A stretch of DNA of 64,000 nt from JBGPEQ01 sp050180895 (GCA_050180895.1 JBFXDS010000007.1:124001-188000); one strand, 5' to 3'. Counted from the stretch's first letter, positions 53,652-62,606 are shown. Made by a program: numbers and translations. Notes: generated from the letters alone by a model not told the origin.

Positions 53652-54518
53652 TCAGCCGCGTTCGACGATGTCGAGGAAGGCGCGGACGACCCGCAGCGCC
53701 CGCCGGTCGGCGAGGCAGGCGACATGCTCGACCATCTCGATGGCGTCACCTTCGATGGTGAGGGCGCGCAGCCGCTCGTCGTGGCCGAACTCGAAGGCGG
53801 AGACGACGCCGATGCCGAGGCCGGCGGCGACCGCCTCGCGGACGGCCTCGCGGCTGCCGATCTCCAGCACCTCGCCGACGGCGACGCCGGCACGAGATGC
53901 GGCGGCCTCGAAGGCGCGCCGCGTCGTCGAGCCGGTCTCGCGCAGGACCATGCGCTGCCGCGCCAGGTCCGCGAGCCGGATGGCGCCGCGCCCGGCCCAG
54001 GGATGGGCGCGGTCGACGAAGGCGATCAGACGGTCGCGCCGGAGCGGCCGGGCGAACAGCCGGTCGTCCGGCTGCAGGTCGGCGATGACCGCCACGTCGG
54101 CGCGATGGTCCAGCAGCTGGTGCAGCACCTCGTCCGAATTGCCGATCGACAGCGACAGGCGCACGCCGGGATAGGCGCGGGTGAAGGCCGACAATGCCGC
54201 CATGATGTGCTGCGGCGCGTCGGCGGCGACCCGCAGGTGGCCGCCCCGCAGGCCGCGCGTTGCCGCCAGCAGCTGCTCGGCCTCGGTCTCCAGGCCGAAA
54301 TAGCGTCGCGTGACGCCAAGCAGCTCCTGTCCCAGCGCGGTCGGCTGCACGCGCCGGCCGCGCCGGTCGAACAGCAGGGCGCCATAGGTCTCCTCCAGCG
54401 ATTTCACCTGCGCCGAGAGGGTCGGCTGGGTGACGTGCAGATCCGCCGCGGCCCGCGTGAAGCTGCCCGCGTTGGCCACGGCATGGAAGGCGCGCAGCTG
54501 GGCGTGCGTTATTGTCAT
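53652..54518 (-). CDS. LysR-family regulator of phosphonate genes
   Basis: A 288-residue LysR regulator. The winged helix is MTITHAQLRAFHAVANAGSFTRAAADLHVTQPTLSAQVKSLEETYGALLFDR. The effector domain includes LRLSLSIGNSDEVLHQLLDHRADVAVIADL-like residues (VRLSLSIGNSDEVL). It sits between the uptake genes and phnW, divergent from phnW. A perfect 16-bp palindrome overlaps its own start codon, so it likely represses itself and activates phnW. Inducer probably AEP or phosphonoacetaldehyde (inference). Confidence 0.9.
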   Translation of the reverse strand: MTITHAQLRAFHAVANAGSFTRAAADLHVTQPTLSAQVKSLEETYGALLFDRRGRRVQPTALGQELLGVTRRYFGLETEAEQLLAATRGLRGGHLRVAADAPQHIMAALSAFTRAYPGVRLSLSIGNSDEVLHQLLDHRADVAVIADLQPDDRLFARPLRRDRLIAFVDRAHPWAGRGAIRLADLARQRMVLRETGSTTRRAFEAAASRAGVAVGEVLEIGSREAVREAVAAGLGIGVVSAFEFGHDERLRALTIEGDAIEMVEHVACLADRRALRVVRAFLDIVERG

Positions 54519-54532
54519 GATCTATAGATCAT
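54517..54532. promoter_or_regulatory. candidate LysR operator
   Basis: ATGATCTATAGATCAT, a perfect 16-bp palindrome, overlaps the LysR start codon in the 81-bp divergent region before phnW. The overlapping CTATA-N5-TATAG (54522-54536) gives a second possible half-site pair. Confidence 0.6.
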
Positions 54533-54599
54533 ATAGAAACTAGTGATTTGATTTATAGCAGGGCGGCGCCCATAGTCTCCAGCAATAAAGGAGCACCCG

Positions 54600-55739
54600 A
54601 TGACCGACCCCCGCGATCCCCTGCTGCTGACCCCCGGCCCACTGACCACGTCGGCGACGGTCAAGGCGGTAATGACCCGCGACTGGGGCTCGCGCGACGC
54701 CGCCTTCATCGAAATCAACAAGCGCGTGCGCGATCGGCTGGTCGAGTTGATCGGCGGTGCGGACACCCATGTCTGCGTCCCCGTGCAGGGCAGCGGCACC
54801 TTCGCCGTCGAGGCGATGATCGGCACGCTGGTGCCGAGGGCCGGCAAGCTGCTCGTCCTGATCAACGGCGCCTACGGCAAGCGCGCGGCGAAGATCTGCG
54901 ATTACATCGGCCGCGCCCACGCCGACATCGAATGGCCCGAGGACCAGGCCGTCGATCCGCAGCGCGTCGCGGCGGCGCTGCAGGCCGACGCCGCGATCAC
55001 CCACGTCTTCGTCGTGCATTGCGAGACGACGTCGGGCGTCCTCAATCCCGTCGAGGCCGTCGGTGCGGTTGTCGCGGCCGCCGGCCGCCGCCTGCTGGTC
55101 GATTCCATGAGTGCGTTCGGCGCGCTGCCGCTCGACGCCAAGACGATTGCGTTCGACGCCGTCGCCGCCTCCTCGAACAAATGCATCGAGGGCATGCCCG
55201 GCGTGGGCTTCGTCCTTTGCCGGCGCGACGCGCTCGATGCGGCGAAGGGCAACGCCCATTCGCTCAGCCTCGACCTCCATGACCAGTGGACGGCGATGGA
55301 GAAGACCGCGCAGTGGCGCTTCACGCCGCCGATCCAGGTGATCGTCGCCTTCGAGCAGGCGCTGCGCGAGCACGCGGCGGAGGGCGGCGTCGCCGGCCGC
55401 GGCGCGCGCTATCGCCAGAATTGCCGCATCCTCGTCGAGGGCATGCGCGCGCTCGGCTTCGAGACGCTGCTGCCCGACCGCCTGCAGGCGCCGATCATCG
55501 TCACCTTCCGCATGCCCGCCGATCCGAAGTTCCGCTTCGAGACATTCTATGATCGCTTGCGCGACAAGGGCTACGTCATCTATCCCGGCAAGCTCACCGT
55601 CGCCGACTCCTTCCGCATCGGCTGCATCGGCCGCCTCGGCGCGGCGGAGATGAAGAGCGCGCTCGCCGCCATCAAGGAAGCGATGGACGAGATGGGCGTC
55701 GCCAGCGGCGCCCCGGCGCCGGCCAAACGCACGGCGTGA
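54600..55739 (+). CDS. phnW: 2-aminoethylphosphonate-pyruvate transaminase
   Basis: A 379-residue PLP enzyme that turns 2-aminoethylphosphonate and pyruvate into phosphonoacetaldehyde and alanine. The start follows AAAGGAG. Family marks are LLLTPGPLTTSATVKAVMTRDWGSRD, PVQGSGTFAVEAMI and LLVDSMSAFGALPLD. The PLP lysine is Lys194 in SSNKCIEGMPGVGF. The following phnX completes the pathway. The gene is divergent from its probable LysR regulator. Confidence 0.95.
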   Translation: MTDPRDPLLLTPGPLTTSATVKAVMTRDWGSRDAAFIEINKRVRDRLVELIGGADTHVCVPVQGSGTFAVEAMIGTLVPRAGKLLVLINGAYGKRAAKICDYIGRAHADIEWPEDQAVDPQRVAAALQADAAITHVFVVHCETTSGVLNPVEAVGAVVAAAGRRLLVDSMSAFGALPLDAKTIAFDAVAASSNKCIEGMPGVGFVLCRRDALDAAKGNAHSLSLDLHDQWTAMEKTAQWRFTPPIQVIVAFEQALREHAAEGGVAGRGARYRQNCRILVEGMRALGFETLLPDRLQAPIIVTFRMPADPKFRFETFYDRLRDKGYVIYPGKLTVADSFRIGCIGRLGAAEMKSALAAIKEAMDEMGVASGAPAPAKRTA

Positions 55740-55757
55740 AGTGCCGCACGAACCGTT

Positions 55758-55785
55758 GGAGGGGCGGGTCTAAGACCCGCCCTCC
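55758..55785. repeat. hairpin between phnW and phnX
   Basis: GGAGGGGCGGGTC and GACCCGCCCTCC pair around TAA with one bulged G. It is inside the operon and may attenuate or stabilise the messenger. Confidence 0.55.
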
Positions 55786-55823
55786 AGAGACCGAACAGAC
55801 CTTAACTAAGGGAACTTGAACCG

Positions 55824-56654
55824 ATGACCTTCAGATACGCTCGCACCTACCGTGGCAAGATCCAGGCCGTGCTGCTCGACTGGGCCGGCACCACCATGGA
55901 TTTCGGCTGCATCGCCCCGGCCGTCGTCTTCGTCGAAGTGTTCAAGCGCAAGGGCGTGCCGATCTCCATGGAGGAGGCGCGCGCGCCCATGGGCGCGCAC
56001 AAGCGCGTGCATATCGAGCGCATCACGCAGCTCGAGTCCGTGCGCCGGCGTTGGAAGGAGGCGCACGGCCGCCTGCCCAACGACCCCGACATCGAGTCGA
56101 TGTTCACGGAGTTCGTGCCGCTGCAGCTGAAATGCCTGTCGGAATACTCGGCGCTGATTCCTGGCGCGCTCGATGCCGTGAAGGCGCTGCGCAAGCGCGG
56201 CTACAGGATCGGCTCGACCACCGGCTACACCACGGAGATGATGCAGATCAACCTGGCCGACGCGAAGAAGCAGGGCTACGAGCCGGACTCCACGGTCTGC
56301 GCGTCGGACGTGCCGCACGGCCGGCCCTATCCCTATATGTGCCTGCAGAACGTCATCAATCTCGGCGTCTCCCCGGTCGAGTCCTGCGTCAAGATCGACG
56401 ACACGCGGCCGGGCGTGGAGGAGGGGCTCAACGCCGGCATGTGGACGATCGGCCTCGCCGTCAGCGGCAACGAGGTCGGTCTGTCGCTGGCGGAGTGGAA
56501 CAAGCTGCCGAAGCCGGAGCAGGAGCGCCTGCGCCAGGGCGCCCATACCCGCATGTATCAGAGCGGCGCGCACTACGTCGTCGACGATATCACCGGCATC
56601 ATGCCCTGCATCGACGACATCGAGGCGCGGCTGGCGCGCGGCGAGCGGCCGTAG
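55824..56654 (+). CDS. phnX: phosphonoacetaldehyde hydrolase
   Basis: A 276-residue HAD-superfamily enzyme splitting phosphonoacetaldehyde to acetaldehyde and phosphate. The nucleophile Asp19 is in LLDWAGTTMDFG. The Schiff-base Lys60 is in MGAHKRVHI. STTGYTTEMM, CASDVPHGRPYPYM and VKIDDTRPGVEEGLNAGMWTIGL are the remaining HAD motifs and cap contacts. It completes AEP breakdown with PhnW and releases phosphate for the cell. Confidence 0.96.
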   Translation: MTFRYARTYRGKIQAVLLDWAGTTMDFGCIAPAVVFVEVFKRKGVPISMEEARAPMGAHKRVHIERITQLESVRRRWKEAHGRLPNDPDIESMFTEFVPLQLKCLSEYSALIPGALDAVKALRKRGYRIGSTTGYTTEMMQINLADAKKQGYEPDSTVCASDVPHGRPYPYMCLQNVINLGVSPVESCVKIDDTRPGVEEGLNAGMWTIGLAVSGNEVGLSLAEWNKLPKPEQERLRQGAHTRMYQSGAHYVVDDITGIMPCIDDIEARLARGERP

Positions 56655-56743
56655 CCGGCACGGCGGTCGCGCGCGCATCCTATTTGCGGAGTCGCCTCGC
56701 CCGCTTGCGGGAGCATAGTACCTTCGATCGCAATGGGTGATAC

Positions 56744-56855
56744 GCCCTCACCCTATCCCTCTCCCGCAAGCGGGCGAGGGGACTCGTTCGAGCCGGAGGC
56801 ACAATCGAGTCCCCGTCCCCTCTCCCACGCCAGTGGGAGAGGGATAGGGTGAGGG
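56744..56855. repeat. family C hairpin repeat
   Basis: Inverted repeat with arms beginning CCCTCACCCTATCCCTCTCC and ending in the complement; the loop contains a smaller palindrome. A partial copy of its inner stem (CTCGCCCGCTTGCGGGAG) lies at 56694-56711. It is downstream of phnX. Confidence 0.8.
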
Positions 56856-56924
56856 TGCAGCCAACTATGATTTCCGGGTAATTGGGTGAGGGGTGAGCGA
56901 GCGGGCGCTCCATGGCGCTCCGAT

Positions 56925-57062
56925 ATGTATATAGAGAGGTCGGAGAAAATAGGGACGTAGACGAGTCCGCCGATCGATCGTTTATTGCTCAAATGCGCGC
57001 TGCTTTGGAAATGAATCATTATGAATGTATTCTTTACCGATCTTTAGGAGCGCTTAATTATA
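56925..57062. other. AT-rich leader of the kinase-like gene
   Basis: About 140 bp are markedly AT-rich compared with the rest of the window. They hold the promoter candidate at 57005-57033. A rightward frame of about 55 codons crosses it but runs on into the next gene out of frame, so I do not call it. Confidence 0.4.
57005..57033 (+). promoter_or_regulatory. candidate sigma-70 promoter
   Basis: TTGGAA and TATTCT with a 17-bp spacer, each four of six to consensus, about 70 bp before the kinase-like gene. Confidence 0.35.
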
Positions 57063-57102
57063 GTCGGTGGCTCGATCCCCGCGTGTGCCCGGAGACATCG
57101 GC

Positions 57103-57981
57103 ATGCCGATTGCAGCCACCCGAGAGAGTCAGCCCCGCCGCGGGAGGCGCGCCGTCTTCCTGCGCCGCTACATCGCGCAGTACGAGCGGCAGTGCGAGGA
57201 GGACGCGGCCGAGCTGGCGCTGCGGCGCAGCCGCGACGAGGCGCAGCGCGCCGCGGAGCGGGCGCGCGAGGCGCAGGCGGCGGCCGAGGCCGCCACCCGC
57301 GCCAAGGCCGCGTTCATGGCCACCATGAGCCGCGAGCTGTGCGCGCCGCTGGAGGCCATCATGCGACTGGCGCAGTCGCTGCGCCCGGAAGACCCGGCCC
57401 AGAGCAAGGGCGACGTCGGCGAGATCGGCGCCGTCGCCGCGCATCTGCGCGACGTCATCGCCGACGTGCTGGAGCTGGCGCGCATCGAGGCCGGCGAGTC
57501 CGCCCTGGTCGAGGAGGAGCTGAACCTCGATTCCGTGATCGCCGCCAGCCTCAACGCCATCGATTCCCGCGCCCAGGCCAAGGGCGTGACCGTCAACTTC
57601 TTCCCCACTGCGACGCGCATCCGCAGCGACGGCCGCCGCCTGCGCCGCATCTTCGACGACGTGCTGATGCACGCGCTCTCCTCGACCCCGGCCGGCGGCG
57701 GCATCGCCATCGAGCTGTTCGAGGAGCGCGAGGGCGGGCTGGTGCTCTCGGTGATCGACGGCGGCGCCGGTATGACTCCGGTCGAGGTCGACCGGGCGCT
57801 GCAGCCGATCGATGCGCCGGCGCCCGACGATCGCCGCGTCGACACGCGGCAGCTCAGCCTCGCCATCGCCAAGGCGTTCATGGAGCTGCAGGGCGGCCGC
57901 TTCTTCATCGAGTCCGTGCCCGGCTCGGGCACCGCGGCCTGCATCTATCTGCCGCCGCACAGCGTGCGCCGGAGCGCCTGA
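57103..57981 (+). CDS. histidine-kinase-like protein without phospho-acceptor His
   Basis: A 292-residue soluble protein. The start MPIAATRES follows CGGAGA at good spacing. A coiled coil (residues 20-65) leads into a dimerisation domain reading FMATMSRELCAPLEAIMRLAQSL, where Arg77 stands at the usual His and Cys-Ala replaces Arg-Thr. The ATPase part is also eroded: the N-box Asn is His in VLMHALSST. DGGAG of the G1 box is kept, and G2 is lost (RQLSLAI). It is therefore unlikely to autophosphorylate and may work as a scaffold or sensor. The HerA-like gene starts two bases after its stop, which implies translational coupling. Confidence 0.8.
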   Translation: MPIAATRESQPRRGRRAVFLRRYIAQYERQCEEDAAELALRRSRDEAQRAAERAREAQAAAEAATRAKAAFMATMSRELCAPLEAIMRLAQSLRPEDPAQSKGDVGEIGAVAAHLRDVIADVLELARIEAGESALVEEELNLDSVIAASLNAIDSRAQAKGVTVNFFPTATRIRSDGRRLRRIFDDVLMHALSSTPAGGGIAIELFEEREGGLVLSVIDGGAGMTPVEVDRALQPIDAPAPDDRRVDTRQLSLAIAKAFMELQGGRFFIESVPGSGTAACIYLPPHSVRRSA

Positions 57982-57983
57982 CC

Positions 57984-59729
57984 TTGTCGGCGCAGCTGGC
58001 CCGGAAGCTGGAGGTCGTCTCCGCCGGCGACGCGCTGATCGCCGAGGTGCGGCGACGCCTGCAGGAGCGCTTCGGTGGCGACGCCGCGGCGGCGCCGGGC
58101 GGCAGCCCGTCGCTCGAGCTGTCGGAGGCGCATCGCATCGGCCGCATCGTCTCGATCGAAGGCACCAAGCTCGTGGTGATGATCGAGATCGAGGACGTGA
58201 AGGCGCAGCTCGATCTTTCGCACAGCCTGCAGGTCGGCTGCGTGATCAAGGTGCCGACCAAGAACTCGGTCGCCTTCGGCATGGTCAACGCGCTCTCCAT
58301 CGCCAAGCCGGCGAAGAACGGCGAGGGCGTCGAGAACCGCTTCCTCGAGCTGGAGCTGGTGGGCGAATCCGTCGCCGTCGGCACCGGCAAGGGCGCCAAC
58401 ATGCGGCGCGGCGTCTCCACCTATCCCGTGCTCGGCAGCCCGGTCTACGCCGCGACCCAGGCCGACCTGCGCTTCGTCTTCGTGCGCGACGGTCCGGAAT
58501 CGGCGCGCATCGGCAGCATCCAGCAGGACCCGAACCTGCCGGCTCAGGTCAACGTCGACGATCTCCTCGGCAAGCATTTCGCCGTGCTCGGTGCCACCGG
58601 CACCGGCAAGTCCTGCGCCGTGACCCTGATCCTCAAGGCCATCCTCAAGCGCAACCCGAACGGCCACGTCCTGCTGCTCGACCCGCACGCCGAGTACGCC
58701 TACGCCTTCGGTGAGCAGGCCAACGTCATCGACCTGCACAAGCTGCAGCTCCCGCACTGGCTGTTCAACTTCACGGAGCTGCGCGCCGTGCTGACCAACG
58801 CCGGCGCCAGCATCACCAACGTCGAGGCGGCGCTGCTCAACGATCTCATCACCCAGGCCAAGAAGCAGTTCCTCGGCGCCGCCGCCGAGGAGCGCTTCAT
58901 CACCTCGGATACGCCGACCCCCTATCGCATCGGCCAGGTCGCCGACTACATCGAGGACGTGCTCGGGCGGCTGGAGAAACCCGAGAGCATCGCCCACTAC
59001 CAGGCGCTGAAGACCGCCATCGTCACGCTGCAGAACGACGCCCGCTTCGCCTTCATGTTCGCCAAGGGCGTGACCACGCGCGACCTGATGGTGCCGATCC
59101 TCTCCTCGATCTTCCGCGTGCCGGTCGAGGGCAAGCCGATCACCATCCTCGATCTCTCGGGCGTGCCCTTCGAGATCCTCAACGTCGTGGTCTCCGTGCT
59201 CTGCCGCACGGCCTTCGATTTCGCCACCTGGAGCCGCGGCAAGTGGCCGATCCTGCTGGTCTGCGAGGAGGCGCATCTCTACGCGCCGGAGAATCCCGAA
59301 GCGGGCTTCGAGCCGACCAAGCGCGTGCTGGCGCGCATCGCCAAGGAAGGCCGCAAATACGGCCTCTCGCTCGGCATCGCCAGCCAGCGTCCGGCCGAGC
59401 TGGCCGCGACCATGCTCTCCCAGTGCAGCACCATCTTCGCCATGCGCCTGACCCACGAGCGCGACCAGCAGTGGGTGCGCGCCTCGCTCTCCGACGGCGT
59501 GATCGGGCTGCTGGAGGCGCTGGGCTCGCTCGGCACCGCCGAGGCCATCGGCGTCGGCGAGGGCATCGTCATGCCCATGCGCATGGTGTTCGACACCTTG
59601 CCGCCGGACGAGCGCCCGCGCAGCGCCACCGCCTCCTTCTCCACCGCCTGGAAGAATGACAGCGCCGACGACCGCGACAAGCTGCAGAGCGTCGTCGACC
59701 AGTGGCGCCGCCAGCGCCACGACGACTGA
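57984..59729 (+). CDS. HerA-like DNA-translocating ATPase (DUF87)
   Basis: A 581-residue ATPase. The TTG at 57984 directly follows the kinase-like stop; no better start is in frame nearby. The N-terminal HAS-barrel-like part precedes Walker A GATGTGKSC (Lys209). Walker B is ILLVCEEAHLYAP with Glu428/Glu429. RIAKEGRKYGLSLGIASQRPAELAATMLSQCSTIFAMRL is the arginine-finger and sensor block of HerA. HerA proteins are hexameric DNA pumps in end resection and some defence systems. No NurA, SIR2 or nuclease partner is adjacent; the only partner is the kinase-like protein. Confidence 0.92.
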   Translation: MSAQLARKLEVVSAGDALIAEVRRRLQERFGGDAAAAPGGSPSLELSEAHRIGRIVSIEGTKLVVMIEIEDVKAQLDLSHSLQVGCVIKVPTKNSVAFGMVNALSIAKPAKNGEGVENRFLELELVGESVAVGTGKGANMRRGVSTYPVLGSPVYAATQADLRFVFVRDGPESARIGSIQQDPNLPAQVNVDDLLGKHFAVLGATGTGKSCAVTLILKAILKRNPNGHVLLLDPHAEYAYAFGEQANVIDLHKLQLPHWLFNFTELRAVLTNAGASITNVEAALLNDLITQAKKQFLGAAAEERFITSDTPTPYRIGQVADYIEDVLGRLEKPESIAHYQALKTAIVTLQNDARFAFMFAKGVTTRDLMVPILSSIFRVPVEGKPITILDLSGVPFEILNVVVSVLCRTAFDFATWSRGKWPILLVCEEAHLYAPENPEAGFEPTKRVLARIAKEGRKYGLSLGIASQRPAELAATMLSQCSTIFAMRLTHERDQQWVRASLSDGVIGLLEALGSLGTAEAIGVGEGIVMPMRMVFDTLPPDERPRSATASFSTAWKNDSADDRDKLQSVVDQWRRQRHDD

Positions 59730-59777
59730 CGCGGCCGGAAACCTATATCCTGCCTTACCGGACTGGGATCAGCGCGG

Positions 59778-59859
59778 TGCGTCCTTCGACAAGCTCAGGA
59801 TGAGGGGCATTCTTCGTGCCACAAAGATTTCCCTCATCCTGAGCTTGTCGAAGGACGCA
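59778..59859. repeat. family A hairpin repeat, copy 6
   Basis: Inverted repeat as at 11733, between the converging HerA-like and LysE genes. Confidence 0.85.
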
Positions 59860-59884
59860 GAGCGGCGGCGGTGCCGCGCGGCGT

Positions 59885-60496
59885 TCACCGCGCCGCGATG
59901 GCCGCGGCGGCGCCCGCCATCATGCCGGCGCCGGCGCGGTTGGCGGCGCGCATGGCCCGCGCGCTGCGCAGGAACCGTCGCGCCTGCGCCGCCAGCAGCA
60001 CCCAGGCCAGGTCGACCGCCGCGAGCACGGCCAGCATGGTGAGCGTCAGCTCCGCCCAGCCCAGCGCGCTCACCGCCGTCAGGTCGATGATGGTCGGCAG
60101 CAGCGCCATGTAGAACATCATGATCTTGGGGTTGCCGAGCGTGACCGCCAGGCCCGCCAGGAACAGCTTGCCGGCCGAGCGCTCGCGCGGCAGCGCGCCG
60201 TCCGCCACCGCCACCGGCGCCGTCCACATCCGCCAGGCGAGATAGAGCAGATAGGCGACGCCCAGATACTTGATGACGACGAACAGCAGGTGGAAGGTCT
60301 GCGCCACGACCGCCAGCCCGAACACCGCCAGCGACAGCCAGAGCGCCTCGCCCACCCACATCGCCGCCAGGAACGGCAGCACCTCGCGCCCGCCCTTGGC
60401 CAGCACGCGCGCGACGAGCGCGGCGATGCTCGGCCCCGGCGACCCGGCCGCGACCACCAGCGCGCCGGCGAAGATCAGCAGCGATGACGCATCCAT
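59885..60496 (-). CDS. LysE/RhtB-family exporter
   Basis: A 203-residue membrane protein. The start MDASSLLIFAGAL follows GGAGGACAGGG and removes 12 unsupported residues. Six hydrophobic segments are visible. The family motif is SPGPSIAALVARVLAKGGR near residues 19-37, and VTLGNPKIMMFYMALLPTI follows in the middle. It exports amino acids or related metabolites; substrate unknown. It lies 85 bp downstream of pxpC and could be read with it, although repeats and the gap argue for separate control. Confidence 0.9.
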   Translation of the reverse strand: MDASSLLIFAGALVVAAGSPGPSIAALVARVLAKGGREVLPFLAAMWVGEALWLSLAVFGLAVVAQTFHLLFVVIKYLGVAYLLYLAWRMWTAPVAVADGALPRERSAGKLFLAGLAVTLGNPKIMMFYMALLPTIIDLTAVSALGWAELTLTMLAVLAAVDLAWVLLAAQARRFLRSARAMRAANRAGAGMMAGAAAAIAAR

Positions 60497-60581
60497 GGAC
60501 CCTGTCCTCCGCTTGGCATCGGGCGCCACCATGGCGAATTGCGTCCCGCTCCGTCAACGCCCCTCCGTCGTCCCGACCTTG

Positions 60582-61613
60582 TCACCCCACCACGCCGTCG
60601 ATCAGGTTCTCGCGGTAGAGCGCGTCGAGGTCGATGCCGCCGGGCGGGCGCGCGGTCTCGATGGCGGCGACGGCGGCGCGCAGGCGGGCCTCGAGGGCGC
60701 GGCGCGCCGCCTCGGCCTCGGCCACGCTCACCGCGGCGAACCGCAGGGTCTTGCCCGGCAGCAGGCGGGAGACGCGCGGCAGGTCGGCCGAGATCACCGT
60801 GGCGATCTTGGGGTAGCCGCCGATCGTCTGGCGGTCGGCCAGCAGGATGATCGGCTGCCCCGCCGCCGGCACCTGGATCGCCCCGGGCGCGATGCCGTCG
60901 GAGGCGATGTCGGCCCCCTTCTCGTTGTGGGTGATGGCCGGCCCCTCCAGGCGGAAACCCATGCGGTCGGCCTCCTTGGTCACGCTGTAGGTGCCGGAGA
61001 GGAAGGCGTCGAGTCCGGCCGCGCTGAAATGATCGTCCTGCGGCCCCGGCACCACGCGCACCGGCCCGCCGCCGTAGTCGAAGGGCGCCGCCAGCCGCTG
61101 CTCCGTCCGCTCGGGCGCGGCGGCGTGCGCGAGCGGCAGCCGGTCGCCGTCGCGCAGCTTGCGGCCGTCGAGCCCGCCGAGCCCGGCGCGCGTGTAGGTC
61201 GAGAGGCTGTTCATGAAGGGCGGCAGGGCGAAGCCGCCCTCCACCGCCAGATAGGCGACGGCGACGCCGTCGACCGCGCCGACGCGCAGACTCTGGCCCC
61301 GTTTCAGCCGGTGGGAGCAGTCGGCATCGAGCGGCCGCGGCGCCTCCCCCGGCGCATCGGTCACGCTCAGGCGGACCGGCCCGACCACGGCGACGCGCGC
61401 GCTGTCCGCCTCCACCCGCAGCTCCGGCCCCAGCACGCTGATCTCCAACCCGGCCGTGCCGTCGTCATTGCCCACGAGCGCGTTGGCGAGGCGCAGGGCC
61501 ACCGGGTCCATGGCCCCGGCGGTGGGCATGCCAAGGTCCTGGAAGCCGTGGCGGCCGAGGTCCTGCACCGTATCGAACATGCCGGCGCGGGCGACGACGA
61601 ACGTCGCGGTCAT
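60582..61613 (-). CDS. pxpC: 5-oxoprolinase subunit C
   Basis: A 343-residue protein of the biotin-dependent carboxyltransferase-like (KipA/PxpC) family. The N-terminal VVARAGMFDTVQDLGRHGFQDLGMPTAGAMDPVALRLANALVGN and the central VRVVPGPQDDHF, VTKEADRMGFRLEGP, and ILLADRQTIGGYPKIATVI are characteristic. Its ATG overlaps the TGA of pxpB (ATGA), indicating coupled translation. PxpA, B and C together open 5-oxoproline to glutamate with ATP. Confidence 0.93.
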   Translation of the reverse strand: MTATFVVARAGMFDTVQDLGRHGFQDLGMPTAGAMDPVALRLANALVGNDDGTAGLEISVLGPELRVEADSARVAVVGPVRLSVTDAPGEAPRPLDADCSHRLKRGQSLRVGAVDGVAVAYLAVEGGFALPPFMNSLSTYTRAGLGGLDGRKLRDGDRLPLAHAAAPERTEQRLAAPFDYGGGPVRVVPGPQDDHFSAAGLDAFLSGTYSVTKEADRMGFRLEGPAITHNEKGADIASDGIAPGAIQVPAAGQPIILLADRQTIGGYPKIATVISADLPRVSRLLPGKTLRFAAVSVAEAEAARRALEARLRAAVAAIETARPPGGIDLDALYRENLIDGVVG

Positions 61614-62350
61614 GGCGCCGCCTCGCGGAACGCGGCCGCGTCGAGCGTGCCGTCCGCCTGCTTCGCGGCGAGCGCGTCGAACTCGGCGCGCCCGATCGGC
61701 CGGAAGCGCACGCGGTCGGCCGGCCCGAGCAGCGACGGCTGCGCCCGCCGCGGATCGAACATGCGGAGCGGTGTGCGCCCGATCAGGTGCCAGCCGCCCG
61801 GGCTCTCCCAGGGATAGATGCCGGTCATGACCAGGGCGATGGCGACCGAGCTCTGCGGCACGGCGACCCGCGGCTGCGTGCGGCGCGGCATCTCCAGCTC
61901 CTTCGGCAGGCCGCCCATGAACGGGAAGCCCGGCATGAAGCCGACCACGTACACCGTGAACGCGGCGCCGCTGTGCAGGGCGATCACCTGCTGTGCCGTC
62001 AGCCGCGTGCGCTCCGCCACCTCCGGCAGGTCGGGCGCGAACGCGGGATCGTCGTAGCAGCAGGGGATGCGCCACCGGCGCCCGACCGCCGTGGCGTTGC
62101 GGCCCTGCGCGACCAGCGCGTCGATCGCCGGCTCGAGCGTGGCGCGGCTGGTGCTCAGGGGGTCATAGTGGACGAGCAGGGCGCGGAAGCTCGGCACAGT
62201 CTCGACCACGCCGGGAAGGCGCCCCGCCGCCGCCGCGGCCTTGATGGCGGCGTGCAGCCCCATCACCTTCGCGTTGACGGCCGGCTCGATCATCGTGCCG
62301 AACTCGACGCTGAACGCCGTATCCCCGCAGCTCAGATACCTGACACCCAC
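61610..62350 (-). CDS. pxpB: 5-oxoprolinase subunit B
   Basis: A 246-residue protein of the KipI/PxpB family. The GTG at 62350 (V, then GVRYLSCGDTAFSVEFG) is chosen because AGGAG lies 9 bases away; the frame runs upstream through the repeat. Marks are VVETVPSFRALLVHYDP, RIPCCYDDPAFAPDL, FTVYVVGFMPGFPFMGGLP, PRVAVPQSSVAIA, and YPWESPGGWHLIGRTP. It is followed by overlapping pxpC. A family A repeat separates it from the divergent pxpA. Confidence 0.93.
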   Translation of the reverse strand: MGVRYLSCGDTAFSVEFGTMIEPAVNAKVMGLHAAIKAAAAAGRLPGVVETVPSFRALLVHYDPLSTSRATLEPAIDALVAQGRNATAVGRRWRIPCCYDDPAFAPDLPEVAERTRLTAQQVIALHSGAAFTVYVVGFMPGFPFMGGLPKELEMPRRTQPRVAVPQSSVAIALVMTGIYPWESPGGWHLIGRTPLRMFDPRRAQPSLLGPADRVRFRPIGRAEFDALAAKQADGTLDAAAFREAAP

Positions 62351-62418
62351 GCCCGTCCGCTCCTGTTCGCCGCTGTTCAAGGTTCCCGCACTTCCCAGGA
62401 GACCGGGATGAACGGGGA

Positions 62419-62501
62419 TGCGCCCTTCGACAAGCTCAGGATGAGGATCATTCTTTGTGCCACCAGAATTTCCCCTCATCCTGAGCTTGTCGAAGGACGC
62501 A
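62419..62501. repeat. family A hairpin repeat, copy 7
   Basis: Inverted repeat as at 11733, lying in the divergent region between pxpB and pxpA, where it must flank or contain their promoters. Confidence 0.85.
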
Positions 62502-62606
62502 GGATGATCATGCCGGCCGTTGGCCGCGAGGCGGCCGATTCGAGTGTGACACCGCCGGCACGCCGCAGTTAGAATAGCGCAAACCCGCGCTGCGGACAGG
62601 GTCTCC

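Noticed and set aside
56912..57328. A rightward frame of 138 codons across the AT-rich leader
   Set aside because: The first 55 codons look protein-like but the frame then overlaps the kinase-like gene out of phase and has no good ribosome site.
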